Positions 54,202-62,519 of a stretch of 64,000 bases of DNA are shown here, piece after piece; position 1 is the stretch's first letter; the number at the start of each line of letters is the position of its first letter. A model generated the notes under the pieces. It worked only from the letters and a program-made list of their open reading frames with translations. It was not told the DNA's origin and did not search any database. The DNA is from Sedimentimonas flavescens (GTDB lineage: Bacteria > Pseudomonadota > Alphaproteobacteria > Rhodobacterales > Rhodobacteraceae). The stretch spans positions 1 through 64,000 of the forward strand of contig NZ_JAHVAI010000014.1 of the NCBI RefSeq assembly GCF_019264375.1. The letters run 5' to 3'. Position numbers and translations under genes: made by a program.

Positions 54202-54788
54202 TTGCAGGGCTTGATCTGCGCCAAATGATCGTGCGGACCTTCCGCGAACCGCGCGTTGTCGCGCGTGAACTGATCGCGCTTAACCTGCCGCCGCGCGCGC
54301 GCGCGCTGGCGCTGGCGATTGTCATCGTGGTTTCAGCGGCGCTTGGCAGCTTTGCCGAGATCCTGTTCGCCTTCGTCACCGATCTCGATTTGGGCGAGCC
54401 CACAAGCCCGGTGCCGATGGCGCTCGCGCAGGCGGCGCTGATCCTTTACGGAGCATCGGCCATGACCGTCCTGGGCCGCAAGTTTGGCGGTCGCGGGCAG
54501 TTCCGCGATGCGTTGCTGCTGCTGACCTGGATGGAGTTTGTGCTGATCGTCGCGCAGGTCGTGCAGGTCTTGGTGATGGTGTTCTTTCCCGTCACTTCGG
54601 TCATCGCGATGATGGCGATGATGGTGCTGCTGTTCTGGCTTCTGGTGCAGTTCACGGCCGCGCTTCATGGGTTCGAAAATCTCGCCAAGGTCGCTTTCGG
54701 GGTGATCGTGGGCTTTCTTGTCAGTGCGATGGTCGCGGGAATGCTGATGGTGAGCCTTGGGTTCGTGCCTGTGCCCGTCACAGGCTGA
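54198..54788 (+). CDS. YIP1-like membrane protein, second copy
   Basis: The 196-residue paralogue of the previous gene has membrane segments such as ALALAIVIVVSAALGSFAEI and LMVSLGFVPVPVTG at the end. It begins MIAGLDLRQMIVRTFREPRV, similar to the first copy's opening. It overlaps the upstream gene by four bases and precedes sufS by 11 bp. The pair is embedded in the suf operon and its job is unknown. Confidence 0.7.
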   Translation: MIAGLDLRQMIVRTFREPRVVARELIALNLPPRARALALAIVIVVSAALGSFAEILFAFVTDLDLGEPTSPVPMALAQAALILYGASAMTVLGRKFGGRGQFRDALLLLTWMEFVLIVAQVVQVLVMVFFPVTSVIAMMAMMVLLFWLLVQFTAALHGFENLAKVAFGVIVGFLVSAMVAGMLMVSLGFVPVPVTG

Positions 54789-54799
54789 GGAGACAGACA

Positions 54800-56020
54800 A
54801 TGTATGATGTGGCCAAGATCCGGGCCGATTTCCCGATCCTGTCGCGGCAGGTGAACGGCAAGCCGCTGATCTATCTGGACAATGGCGCCTCGGCGCAGAA
54901 ACCGCGTTGCGTGATCGACGCGATGACCCGCGCCTACGAGGACGAATACGCCAACGTCCATCGCGGTCTGCATTACCTCTCGACGCTTGCAACAGAGAAG
55001 TACGAGGGCGTGCGCGAGATCGTGCGCCGCTTCCTGAACGCGCCGAGCGAGGATCACATCGTCTTCACCACCGGTTCGACCGAGGCGATCAACCTTGTCT
55101 CCTACGCATGGGCCGCGCCGCGCCTTGAGGCGGGTGACGAGATCGTGCTGAGCGTGCTTGAGCACCATGCCAATATCGTGCCTTGGCATTTCCTGCGCGA
55201 ACGCCAAGGCGTTGTGCTGAAATGGGTGGAGCCAGAGGCAGATGGCTCGCTTGATGCGGCGAAGGTGGTCGAGGCGATCGGGCCGCGCACCAGGTTGGTC
55301 GCCATCACCCATATGTCCAACGTCACCGGCACGCTGGTCGATGTGAAGGCCATCACCGAGGGCGCCCATGCCAAGGGCGTGCCTGTTCTGGTCGATGGCT
55401 CGCAGGCGGCGGTGCATATGCCCGTCGATGTAGCCGATATCGGCTGCGATTTCTACGCGATCACGGGCCACAAGCTCTATGGCCCTTCGGGGTCGGGTGC
55501 GATCTACATCCGCCCCGAGCGCATGGCCGAAATGCGCCCCTTCCTGGGCGGCGGCGATATGATCGACACGGTGACGCGCGATGCGGTCACCTACAACAAG
55601 CCGCCGATGAAGTTCGAGGCGGGCACTCCCGGCATCGTGCAACAGATCGGCATGGGGGTTGCGCTCGATTACCTTATGGGGATCGGGATGGAGAATATCG
55701 CCGCGCATGAGCACGATCTGCGCGCCTACGCCGAAGAGCGTTTCAAGGGCCTGAACTGGCTGAACATCCAGGGTAACGCGCCGCAGAAGGGTGCGATCTT
55801 CTCGATGACGCTGACCGGCGCGGCCCATGCGCATGACATCTCGACCATCCTCGACAAGCGCGGGATCGCTGTGCGCGCGGGCACGCATTGCGCGATGCCG
55901 CTGATGGATTGGCTGGGTGTTTCGGCCACGGCGCGCGCCTCGTTCGGGATGTATAACACCCGCGAAGAGGTCGATGCGCTGGTGTCGGCGCTTGAGCTTT
56001 GCCACGAGCTTTTCGGCTAA
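54800..56020 (+). CDS. sufS: Cysteine desulfurase SufS
   Basis: SufS removes sulfur from cysteine for the SufBCD scaffold. The 406-residue protein is the group II type. It has LSVLEHHANIVPWHFLRERQ with the PLP-ring histidine, the PLP lysine in YAITGHKLYGPSGSGAIYIR, and the reactive cysteine in RAGTHCAMPLMDWLG. It is the last suf gene seen; the usual sufT/DUF59 and A-type carrier genes do not follow, and a cytochrome gene starts 130 bp later. Confidence 0.95.
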   Translation: MYDVAKIRADFPILSRQVNGKPLIYLDNGASAQKPRCVIDAMTRAYEDEYANVHRGLHYLSTLATEKYEGVREIVRRFLNAPSEDHIVFTTGSTEAINLVSYAWAAPRLEAGDEIVLSVLEHHANIVPWHFLRERQGVVLKWVEPEADGSLDAAKVVEAIGPRTRLVAITHMSNVTGTLVDVKAITEGAHAKGVPVLVDGSQAAVHMPVDVADIGCDFYAITGHKLYGPSGSGAIYIRPERMAEMRPFLGGGDMIDTVTRDAVTYNKPPMKFEAGTPGIVQQIGMGVALDYLMGIGMENIAAHEHDLRAYAEERFKGLNWLNIQGNAPQKGAIFSMTLTGAAHAHDISTILDKRGIAVRAGTHCAMPLMDWLGVSATARASFGMYNTREEVDALVSALELCHELFG

Positions 56021-56150
56021 GGCGCGAACTGGCTGCGACCTGATGCCTCAGCCCTGCGGCGGTATTGTCGCATGGGCATAGCGTTCACATTCTCGTAATC
56101 GAATATATGGGAGGCATCCTTCGGCCATCTCCTTATTATTCGGAGCGAAG

Positions 56151-57854
56151 ATGAAACACGCATTTTTTCGAACGGCCGTGCTCGTCTCGGCGGTCGTTCT
56201 GGGGGTAGGGGGCGCACTTGCGCAGCAAAGCCCCACCACAAATGAGACCGAGGTGGGGGCGCAGTCGCGCCCGGCGCCGGGCGCGCTTGCCGCGCGTATG
56301 AGCGATCCGGTGAAGGAACTCACCGCCGACCACACGAAATTCGAGATCCTCAAGGGCCCGTTCGCGTCGGGCCCCGAAGTGACCGCCGCCTGTCTGAGCT
56401 GCCACACGGAGGCCAGCAATCAGGTGATGCACTCGGTCCATTGGAAGTGGGAATATGAAAACCCCGCGACCGGGCAGGTTCTGGGTAAGGCCAAGGAGCT
56501 GAACGCGTTTTGTGGCAACGTTGCTTCGAACGAGACGCGCTGCACCTCGTGCCATACGGGCTATGACTGGGTCGATGTGCGCCAGCCGATGCCGGACGAT
56601 CCGACCAAGGTCGACTGCCTCGTATGCCACGATACCTCGGGCCAGTACGCCAAGCAGGATAACCTTGCCGGCAACCCGCCGCTTGTGCCGGTCAAGGAGG
56701 GCGCCAAGACGATCACCGGGGCCAAGGCCTCGCCGGTCGATCTGGTGAAGGCGGCGCTGTCGGTGGGCGAGCCCTCGCGCCAGAACTGCGGCAACTGCCA
56801 TTTCTACGGCGGCGGCGGCGATAACGTGAAGCATGGTGACCTCAGTTCGGCGCTGTTCGATCCGCCCAAAGCGGTCGATGTGCACATGTCGAAGGACGGT
56901 GCAAATTTCGCCTGCGAAGCCTGTCACGTCTCGGACAAGCACGTTCTCGCGGGCTCGCGCTACAATACAGACGTGGTCGACCCCCACGCGGACGAGCGCA
57001 AGCCGGGCGAGGCGCGTGATGTGGCCTCGTGCACCTCGTGCCACTCGGATGAGCCGCACGAAGGCCCGAACCCGGTGCTGGCGCTCAAGCTGAACGACCA
57101 CACTGACCGGGTCGCCTGTCAGACGTGCCACATCCCCGAGTTCGCGCGCGGCGGCGTTGCCACCAAGACTTGGTGGGACTGGTCCACCGCGGGCAAGCTC
57201 AAGGATGGCAAGCCCTATGGCGAAGAGAACTTTACCCAGTCGGACGGCAAGCATCTTCATACCTACCTCTCGACCAAGGGCGATTTCGATTGGGCCGAGA
57301 ACGTGGTGCCTTACTACGCCTGGTCGAATGGCGTCATGAGCTACACGCTGCCTGAAACCGAGATCGACCCCACGCAGATCGTCGAGATCAACTCGATCGG
57401 CGGCGAGCCGGGTGCCAAGGATGCGCGCATCTTCCCGTTCAAGAGAATGGGTGGCAAGCAGGCCTATGACACGGAACGCAACGTGCTGCTCTACAACCAT
57501 GTCTACGGTCCGGGTGACGGCACGGCGCTGTGGTCCTATTTCGACTGGGAGAAATCGCTGAAGTTCGCGATGGACTATGTCGGGCTGGAGTATTCGGGCA
57601 AGTTCGACTTCGTCGAGACCTACATGTACTGGCCGATCACCCATATGGTGGCGCCCAAGGATGACGCGCTGAAATGCGACAGCTGCCACAGCGAGAATGG
57701 CCGGATGGCCAATGTCGCGGGCATCTACGTCCCCGGCGGCGGTATCGGGATCGGCGGCAAGCTTGGGCTGGTGGTGTTCCTGATGGTGGTGCTTGGCGTC
57801 GCCGGTCACGGGGTGCTGCGCCTGTTCGGTCGCAAGGGAGGCCATCATGGCTGA
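56151..57854 (+). CDS. Octaheme c-type cytochrome, tetrathionate-reductase-like
   Basis: The 567-residue protein has a signal peptide (MKHAFFRTAVLVSAVVLGVG, cleaved near LAQQ) and eight CxxCH heme motifs in order: CLSCH, CTSCH, CLVCH, CGNCH, CEACH, CTSCH, CQTCH and CDSCH. A C-terminal membrane segment (GLVVFLMVVLGVAGHGVLRL) anchors it. The spacing and motif count resemble the octaheme tetrathionate reductase (Otr) family of Shewanella, which also reduces nitrite and hydroxylamine in vitro. The physiological substrate is not known. The following cytochrome b gene overlaps by 8 bp, so the pair forms a membrane-linked redox complex. Confidence 0.88.
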   Translation: MKHAFFRTAVLVSAVVLGVGGALAQQSPTTNETEVGAQSRPAPGALAARMSDPVKELTADHTKFEILKGPFASGPEVTAACLSCHTEASNQVMHSVHWKWEYENPATGQVLGKAKELNAFCGNVASNETRCTSCHTGYDWVDVRQPMPDDPTKVDCLVCHDTSGQYAKQDNLAGNPPLVPVKEGAKTITGAKASPVDLVKAALSVGEPSRQNCGNCHFYGGGGDNVKHGDLSSALFDPPKAVDVHMSKDGANFACEACHVSDKHVLAGSRYNTDVVDPHADERKPGEARDVASCTSCHSDEPHEGPNPVLALKLNDHTDRVACQTCHIPEFARGGVATKTWWDWSTAGKLKDGKPYGEENFTQSDGKHLHTYLSTKGDFDWAENVVPYYAWSNGVMSYTLPETEIDPTQIVEINSIGGEPGAKDARIFPFKRMGGKQAYDTERNVLLYNHVYGPGDGTALWSYFDWEKSLKFAMDYVGLEYSGKFDFVETYMYWPITHMVAPKDDALKCDSCHSENGRMANVAGIYVPGGGIGIGGKLGLVVFLMVVLGVAGHGVLRLFGRKGGHHG

Positions 57855-58497
57855 GCATTTCGTCAAGGTTTACACCCGCTTCAACCGCGTCTGGCACTGG
57901 TCGCAGGTGGTCTCGATCATGCTGCTGTTTTTCACCGGTGCGCGGATGCTCGGGTTTCACCAGTTGGGCCCCTTCGGCCTGGCGGTGACGGTGCACACGC
58001 TCGTGGCGCTGGCGCTTTTGCTGCTGTGGGCCTTCGCTACCTTCTGGCTGTTCACCACGGGCGGCTGGCGGCAGTTCATTCCGCGTCTGGCCGGGATGGT
58101 GAAGGTCGCGCGCTTCTACGCCTTTGGCGTGTTCAAGGGCGAGGAGCATCCCTATCACAAGACCTTCGAACGGCGGCACAATCCGCTTCAGGCGCTGGCC
58201 TATTTCGCGCTGAAGATGGCGCTGTTCCCGGCGATCTGGATCTCGGGGCTGCTGTATCTGAGCTATAACCTCTGGGGCGCGAATGATGCTCAGGCGTTCT
58301 GGCTGGGGCTGGTGGCGAATATCCACGTTCTGGCGGCCTTCGCCATCGCGGCCTTCGTCGTGGCGCATGTCTATCTGCTGACCATCGGCCACGGCTTCCG
58401 CGAGCATGTCCGCCCGATGCTCACGGGTTATGACCGCGTCGATCTGACGCCCGAGGCCGAAGCCTATCTGGGGCAGAAGGGCCTGCTCAAGGACTGA
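57847..58497 (+). CDS. Membrane cytochrome b partner of the octaheme cytochrome
   Basis: The 216-residue protein has four membrane helices with histidines suited to b-heme binding: FNRVWHWSQVVSIMLLFFTG, VTVHTLVALALLLLWAFATF and NIHVLAAFAIAAFVVAHVYL. This is the layout of quinol-linked cytochrome b subunits such as those of formate dehydrogenase or hydrogenase. It likely exchanges electrons between the quinone pool and the octaheme protein. ATG 57847 overlaps the upstream gene; a longer frame from 57793 is not needed. Confidence 0.85.
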   Translation: MAEHFVKVYTRFNRVWHWSQVVSIMLLFFTGARMLGFHQLGPFGLAVTVHTLVALALLLLWAFATFWLFTTGGWRQFIPRLAGMVKVARFYAFGVFKGEEHPYHKTFERRHNPLQALAYFALKMALFPAIWISGLLYLSYNLWGANDAQAFWLGLVANIHVLAAFAIAAFVVAHVYLLTIGHGFREHVRPMLTGYDRVDLTPEAEAYLGQKGLLKD

Positions 58498-58514
58498 TCC
58501 CCGACCGTATCGCG

Positions 58515-58546
58515 AACCCCGGCACCTCTGGCGCCGGGGTTTTCCT
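58515..58546 (+). terminator. Rho-independent terminator after cytochrome b gene
   Basis: The stem aaccccggc / gccggggtt is followed by ttcctttg. It starts 18 bp after the stop codon. Confidence 0.82.
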
Positions 58547-58611
58547 TTGTCCGCGCAAAGAGAAAGCGCCGCGAATGCGGCGCTGGTTTCCTGGCATCGG
58601 TCAGGGCTGGA

Positions 58612-59172
58612 TCAGCCGCCCCAGGTGCGAACCGGGCCGCAATCCATATGCACGAAGTTCGAGCGGGTGTATTTGCCGACACCGCCAGCGTGGCACGCAG
58701 CAGCGGCCGCATACATCTGCGGCACCGAGCGCGACTTGAGGCGCAGGTCAGCGGCCATGCCTTTCATGTGCAGCGAATTCTTGGCGACGCCGCGCGACTT
58801 CGACCGCAGCATCGCGTTGGTCTTGGGCGAGCGGTAGCCCGACAGCATCATGTAAGGTTCGTTCACGTCCATCAGGCGATGCGAGGCAGCAGCGATGTCG
58901 ATGGTGCGCGGGTCGATGACAGTTGCGTCGTTCGTGCGCCAGTCGCGCATGAAGTGGTTGATCTCTTTGAGGGCTTCCTTGATGTACTCGCCCTCGATCC
59001 AATAGACGGTATCGACGCTCTCGCCGGTCCGGCCCGAGTACATGCGGATGCGACGCACATCACCGGCGCCGCGGAGGATCCCGAAAGCGTTGCTCATCGT
59101 AGGGGCGGCCGTAACCATCGTCGCCGCAAAGACCCCAAGGAGCCCACGCCGGGTCGTCGTCATCATAGTCAT
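58612..59172 (-). CDS. DUF882 (YcbK-like) secreted murein-related protein
   Basis: The 186-residue product has a twin-arginine-type start (TTTRRGLLGVFAATMVTAAP). A DUF882 domain related to M15 metallopeptidases follows. Conserved features include MLSGYRSPKTNAMLR, NSLHMKGMAADLRLKS with likely metal-binding histidine and aspartate, and NFVHMDCGPVRTWGG at the end. E. coli YcbK is an uncharacterised paralogue next to the L,D-transpeptidase YcbB, and here too a divergent L,D-transpeptidase gene follows. A murein-hydrolase role is inference. Confidence 0.85.
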   Translation of the reverse strand: MTMMTTTRRGLLGVFAATMVTAAPTMSNAFGILRGAGDVRRIRMYSGRTGESVDTVYWIEGEYIKEALKEINHFMRDWRTNDATVIDPRTIDIAAASHRLMDVNEPYMMLSGYRSPKTNAMLRSKSRGVAKNSLHMKGMAADLRLKSRSVPQMYAAAAACHAGGVGKYTRSNFVHMDCGPVRTWGG

Positions 59173-59475
59173 ATCGTTCGCCTGTCCTGCCTCATCGCTG
59201 TACCGTTATCTCGGCCGTGCGTAATTATTAATTCTCAAACGATGACAGTGTTATGCCATGACCTAAGTCACCTTCCAACAGTTGTTTTCGCGGTTTTGTG
59301 AGCATTTGTGAGGTTTCGGCGGTTTTTTGCGCAACTGGCGGGCTGTGGCGCGGCTGCATCGGTCGGCCTGCGGAAAAACTCGGCAGAAGCGGGTTCTGGG
59401 CAGGTGGTCTGGACAGTTCCGGCCTTTTGTTTGAACGTTGTTTTCAACGGGAGTTCATTCTTTTTCGGAGTTCTG

Positions 59476-61086
59476 ATGTTGTCGGCATTCGGTTTGCGTC
59501 TTTCCACTGCGATCATGGTTGCGACCCTGGCCGTGGGCTTGGATGCGCCGCGTGCCGAGGCGCAGATGATTTCGGGCTATGCTCAGGCGATTGCCGAGGT
59601 GTCTTCGGCCGATACCGCGCTTTCAGCCTTCTACGCGCAGCGTAACTATGAGCCTATCTGGACCGGCGCAGATGATGCCGCGCGCCGTGCGGCCCTGTTC
59701 GGGGCGCTAGAGATGGCGGGGGCCCATGGTCTGCCCGCCGCACGCTACGATGCCGAGGGCCTGCGCGCCCAGTTCGCCGCCGTGCGTTCCGAGCGCGAGC
59801 GCGGGATGCTTGAGGTCGCGATGTCGCGCGCCTTCCTGACCTATGCGCATGACGTCTCGAACGGTGTGCTGGAGCCCAAGAAAGTCGATTCCGGCATTGT
59901 CCGCGAGATTCCCCGGCGCGATGGGCTGGTTTTGCTGCAAGGTCTGGTCGCTGCGTCGGATGAGCCGATGGCCTATATGCATGGCCTCGCGCCGCGCGGG
60001 CCGCAATATGCCCAACTGATCAAGGCGCGGCTGGATTTGCAGCGGCAGATCGCGCGCGGTGGCTGGGGGGCAACCGTGCCCGCCAAGGTGCTGCGCCCCG
60101 GAGACGATGGCCCCGCCGTCGTCGCGCTGCGCGAACGTTTGCAGGCGATGGGATACCTTGGGCGCTCGGCTACGGCGGTCTATGACGCCGAAATGCAGAA
60201 GGCCGTCCAGCAGTACCAGTTCGATCTGGGCATGACCGCCGACGGCGTTGCAGGCGAAAGCACCCTCAAGGAAATCAACCGGGCGCCCGAAGAGCGGATG
60301 AAATCCATTCTTGTTGCGATGGAGCGGCTGCGCTGGATGAACGGTCTTGAGCTTGGCGCGCGCCATGTTTGGGTGAATATCGCCGATTTCTCGGTGCGGA
60401 TCTTCGATAACGGCAAGCAGACCTTCGAGTCGGTGACCGTTGTCGGGCAGAACCAGGCGGACCGCCGCACGCCCGAGTTCTCGGACCAGATGGAAATGAT
60501 GGTCATCAACCCGACCTGGCACGTTCCGCGCTCGATCACGGTCAAGGAATACCTGCCGATGATGCAGCGCAATCCGAACGCGGCGGGACATATCAACCTG
60601 ATCGACTCGCGCGGGCGGACGGTTCCGCGCTCGGCAGTGGATTTCGCGGCCTATAACGCGCGCAACTTCCCCTTCGCGATGAAACAGCCACCCTCGGATG
60701 GCAACGCGCTCGGGCTGGTCAAGTTCCTGTTCCCGAACCCTCATAATATCTACCTGCACGATACGCCCTCGAAGTCGCTCTTCGAGAAAGAGGTGCGCGC
60801 CTATAGCCACGGCTGCATCCGGGTGGGGCGCCCGTTCGATCTGGCCTATGCGCTGCTGGCGCTCCAAACAGATGACCCGGAGGGGTTTTTCAAGAAGGTG
60901 CTGAACACCGGCGCGGAAACCACGGTCAAGCTTGAAAAGCCCGTGCCCGTGCATCTGGTCTATTTCACCGCATGGCCCACTGCGCGCGGCAAGATGGAAT
61001 ACCGGCGCGATATTTATGGGCGCGATGCCGCGCTTTGGTCGGCGCTGGAAAACGCCGGGGTGGAATTGCAGCTGCTGGCGCATTAA
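59476..61086 (+). CDS. L,D-transpeptidase, YcbB-like
   Basis: The 536-residue protein likely forms 3-3 cross-links in peptidoglycan. After an N-terminal signal sequence (MLSAFGLRLSTAIMVATLAV) it has a scaffold domain, a peptidoglycan-binding domain and the YkuD catalytic domain. The binding domain reads LRERLQAMGYLGRSATAVYD, then YQFDLGMTADGVAGESTL. The catalytic motif, near residue 446, is SHGCIRVGRPFDLA with cysteine. ATG 59476 gives the signal peptide; a longer frame from 59308 does not fit. The 300-bp gap to the divergent DUF882 gene holds both promoters, as for E. coli ycbB/ycbK. Confidence 0.9.
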   Translation: MLSAFGLRLSTAIMVATLAVGLDAPRAEAQMISGYAQAIAEVSSADTALSAFYAQRNYEPIWTGADDAARRAALFGALEMAGAHGLPAARYDAEGLRAQFAAVRSERERGMLEVAMSRAFLTYAHDVSNGVLEPKKVDSGIVREIPRRDGLVLLQGLVAASDEPMAYMHGLAPRGPQYAQLIKARLDLQRQIARGGWGATVPAKVLRPGDDGPAVVALRERLQAMGYLGRSATAVYDAEMQKAVQQYQFDLGMTADGVAGESTLKEINRAPEERMKSILVAMERLRWMNGLELGARHVWVNIADFSVRIFDNGKQTFESVTVVGQNQADRRTPEFSDQMEMMVINPTWHVPRSITVKEYLPMMQRNPNAAGHINLIDSRGRTVPRSAVDFAAYNARNFPFAMKQPPSDGNALGLVKFLFPNPHNIYLHDTPSKSLFEKEVRAYSHGCIRVGRPFDLAYALLALQTDDPEGFFKKVLNTGAETTVKLEKPVPVHLVYFTAWPTARGKMEYRRDIYGRDAALWSALENAGVELQLLAH

Positions 61087-61132
61087 ATCGGGGTAGGGCG
61101 CAGGATGGTGCCCGCTTCGAAAGGTCCGGCTC

Positions 61133-62233
61133 ATGGCGCAAACCGTTGAAACCATTGCCAAGGCGTTGAACGCCCGGGCGGAAGGCGATTTGCAGTTGCC
61201 GATCGAGGGCGCGTCCGAGCCCTCAGCTGCGGGCGAGCGTCAGATCGCCCTTGCGATGGACCCGAAATATGCGCCCGGCATTGCGCAGGGCAAGGCGCGT
61301 GCGGCAATCCTGTGGGAGGGAGCGGACTGGCAATCCTACGGTCTGAGCGCAGCGATTTTCGTGGCGCGGCCCCGGCTTGCGATGGCGGGCCTGTCGAAAG
61401 CCTTTGATCCCGGCCCCGAGATCGCCCCCGGCATTCATCCCACGGCCGTCATCGACCCCACCGCCGAGATCGGCGCCGACCCCGCCATCGGGCCCTTCGT
61501 GGTCATCGGTCGCGGCGTGCGCATCGGGGCGAATGCTCGGATCGCCGCACATGTGATGATTTCCGAAGGCGCGAAGATTGGCGCAGACGCGCTGATCCTT
61601 CAGGGCGCCAAGATCGGCGCGCGCGTCGTGATCGGTGATCGGTTCATCTGCCAGCCTGGCGCGGTGATCGGGGCGGACGGTTTTTCTTTCGTCACCCCCG
61701 AGAAATCCGGGATCGAGGAGATCCGCGAAACCCTTGGCCACCGCGATGAGATCCGCCAGCAAAGCTGGACGCGGATCCACTCGCTCGGCACGGTCGAGAT
61801 CGGCGACGATGTCGAGATCGGCGCGAATGCCTGTATCGACCGGGGCACCGTGCGCGCGACCGCGATCGGGCGGGGCACCAAACTCGATAACCTCGTGCAT
61901 GTTGGGCACAACGTTCAGGTGGGCGAGGATTGCCTGCTGTGCGGTCAGGTCGGCATCGCCGGCTCCACCCGGATCGGCAACCGCGTGGTTCTGGGCGGGC
62001 AATGCGGCGTGTCCGACAATATCTTCGTGGGCGATGACGTGATTGCAGGCGGCGCCACCAAGATCATGTCGAATGCGCCGGCGGGGCGCGTGCTGCTGGG
62101 GTATCCGGCGATCAAGATGGATACCCATGTCGAGGCGTGGAAAAACATACGCCGCCTGTCGCGATTGTTTGCACAAGTCTCAGAGCTTCGGGAAACTGTT
62201 ACAAAATTGGCCCAGAAGGGGAGTGCGGAGTAA
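61133..62233 (+). CDS. lpxD: UDP-3-O-acylglucosamine N-acyltransferase
   Basis: LpxD transfers a 3-hydroxyacyl chain from acyl carrier protein to UDP-3-O-acylglucosamine, the third step of lipid A synthesis. The 366-residue protein has the LpxD N-terminal domain followed by a left-handed beta helix of hexapeptide repeats (for instance IHPTAVIDPTAEIGADPAIG). The catalytic histidine region is DNLVHVGHNVQVGEDCL. It starts 47 bp after the transpeptidase and is followed by an acyl carrier protein gene 9 bp later. Confidence 0.94.
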   Translation: MAQTVETIAKALNARAEGDLQLPIEGASEPSAAGERQIALAMDPKYAPGIAQGKARAAILWEGADWQSYGLSAAIFVARPRLAMAGLSKAFDPGPEIAPGIHPTAVIDPTAEIGADPAIGPFVVIGRGVRIGANARIAAHVMISEGAKIGADALILQGAKIGARVVIGDRFICQPGAVIGADGFSFVTPEKSGIEEIRETLGHRDEIRQQSWTRIHSLGTVEIGDDVEIGANACIDRGTVRATAIGRGTKLDNLVHVGHNVQVGEDCLLCGQVGIAGSTRIGNRVVLGGQCGVSDNIFVGDDVIAGGATKIMSNAPAGRVLLGYPAIKMDTHVEAWKNIRRLSRLFAQVSELRETVTKLAQKGSAE

Positions 62234-62241
62234 CCCCACAG

Positions 62242-62517
62242 ATGAGGCCCGACGTGCAAGACCAGATCATCTCCATCATCGCCCGTGAAGCGATTCTCGA
62301 GCCCGCCGCCGTTCATCCCGACATGACCCTCGACGAGCTTGGGCTGGACAGCCTCGGCCTTGTCGAAGTGATCTTCGCCATCGAGGAAGCCTTCGACATT
62401 TCGGTTCCCTTCAATGCGAACGAGCCGAGCCAGTCGCATTTCGACATCTCCTCGGTCGGTGCCATCGTGCGCGCGGTCGAGCGGATGATCGCAGGGCAAG
62501 CGCCCGCGGCCGCCTGA
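62242..62517 (+). CDS. Dedicated acyl carrier protein
   Basis: The 91-residue protein is an acyl carrier protein. The phosphopantetheine attachment site is the serine in DELGLDSLGLVEV, and an acidic helix follows (FAIEEAFDISVPF). It is separated by 9 bp from lpxD and 2 bp from the ketoacyl synthase, so it probably serves lipid A or a special fatty acid rather than general fatty-acid synthesis. It is distinct in layout from a typical acpP-fabF cluster because no fabG or fabD is present. Confidence 0.9.
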   Translation: MRPDVQDQIISIIAREAILEPAAVHPDMTLDELGLDSLGLVEVIFAIEEAFDISVPFNANEPSQSHFDISSVGAIVRAVERMIAGQAPAAA

Positions 62518-62519
62518 GA

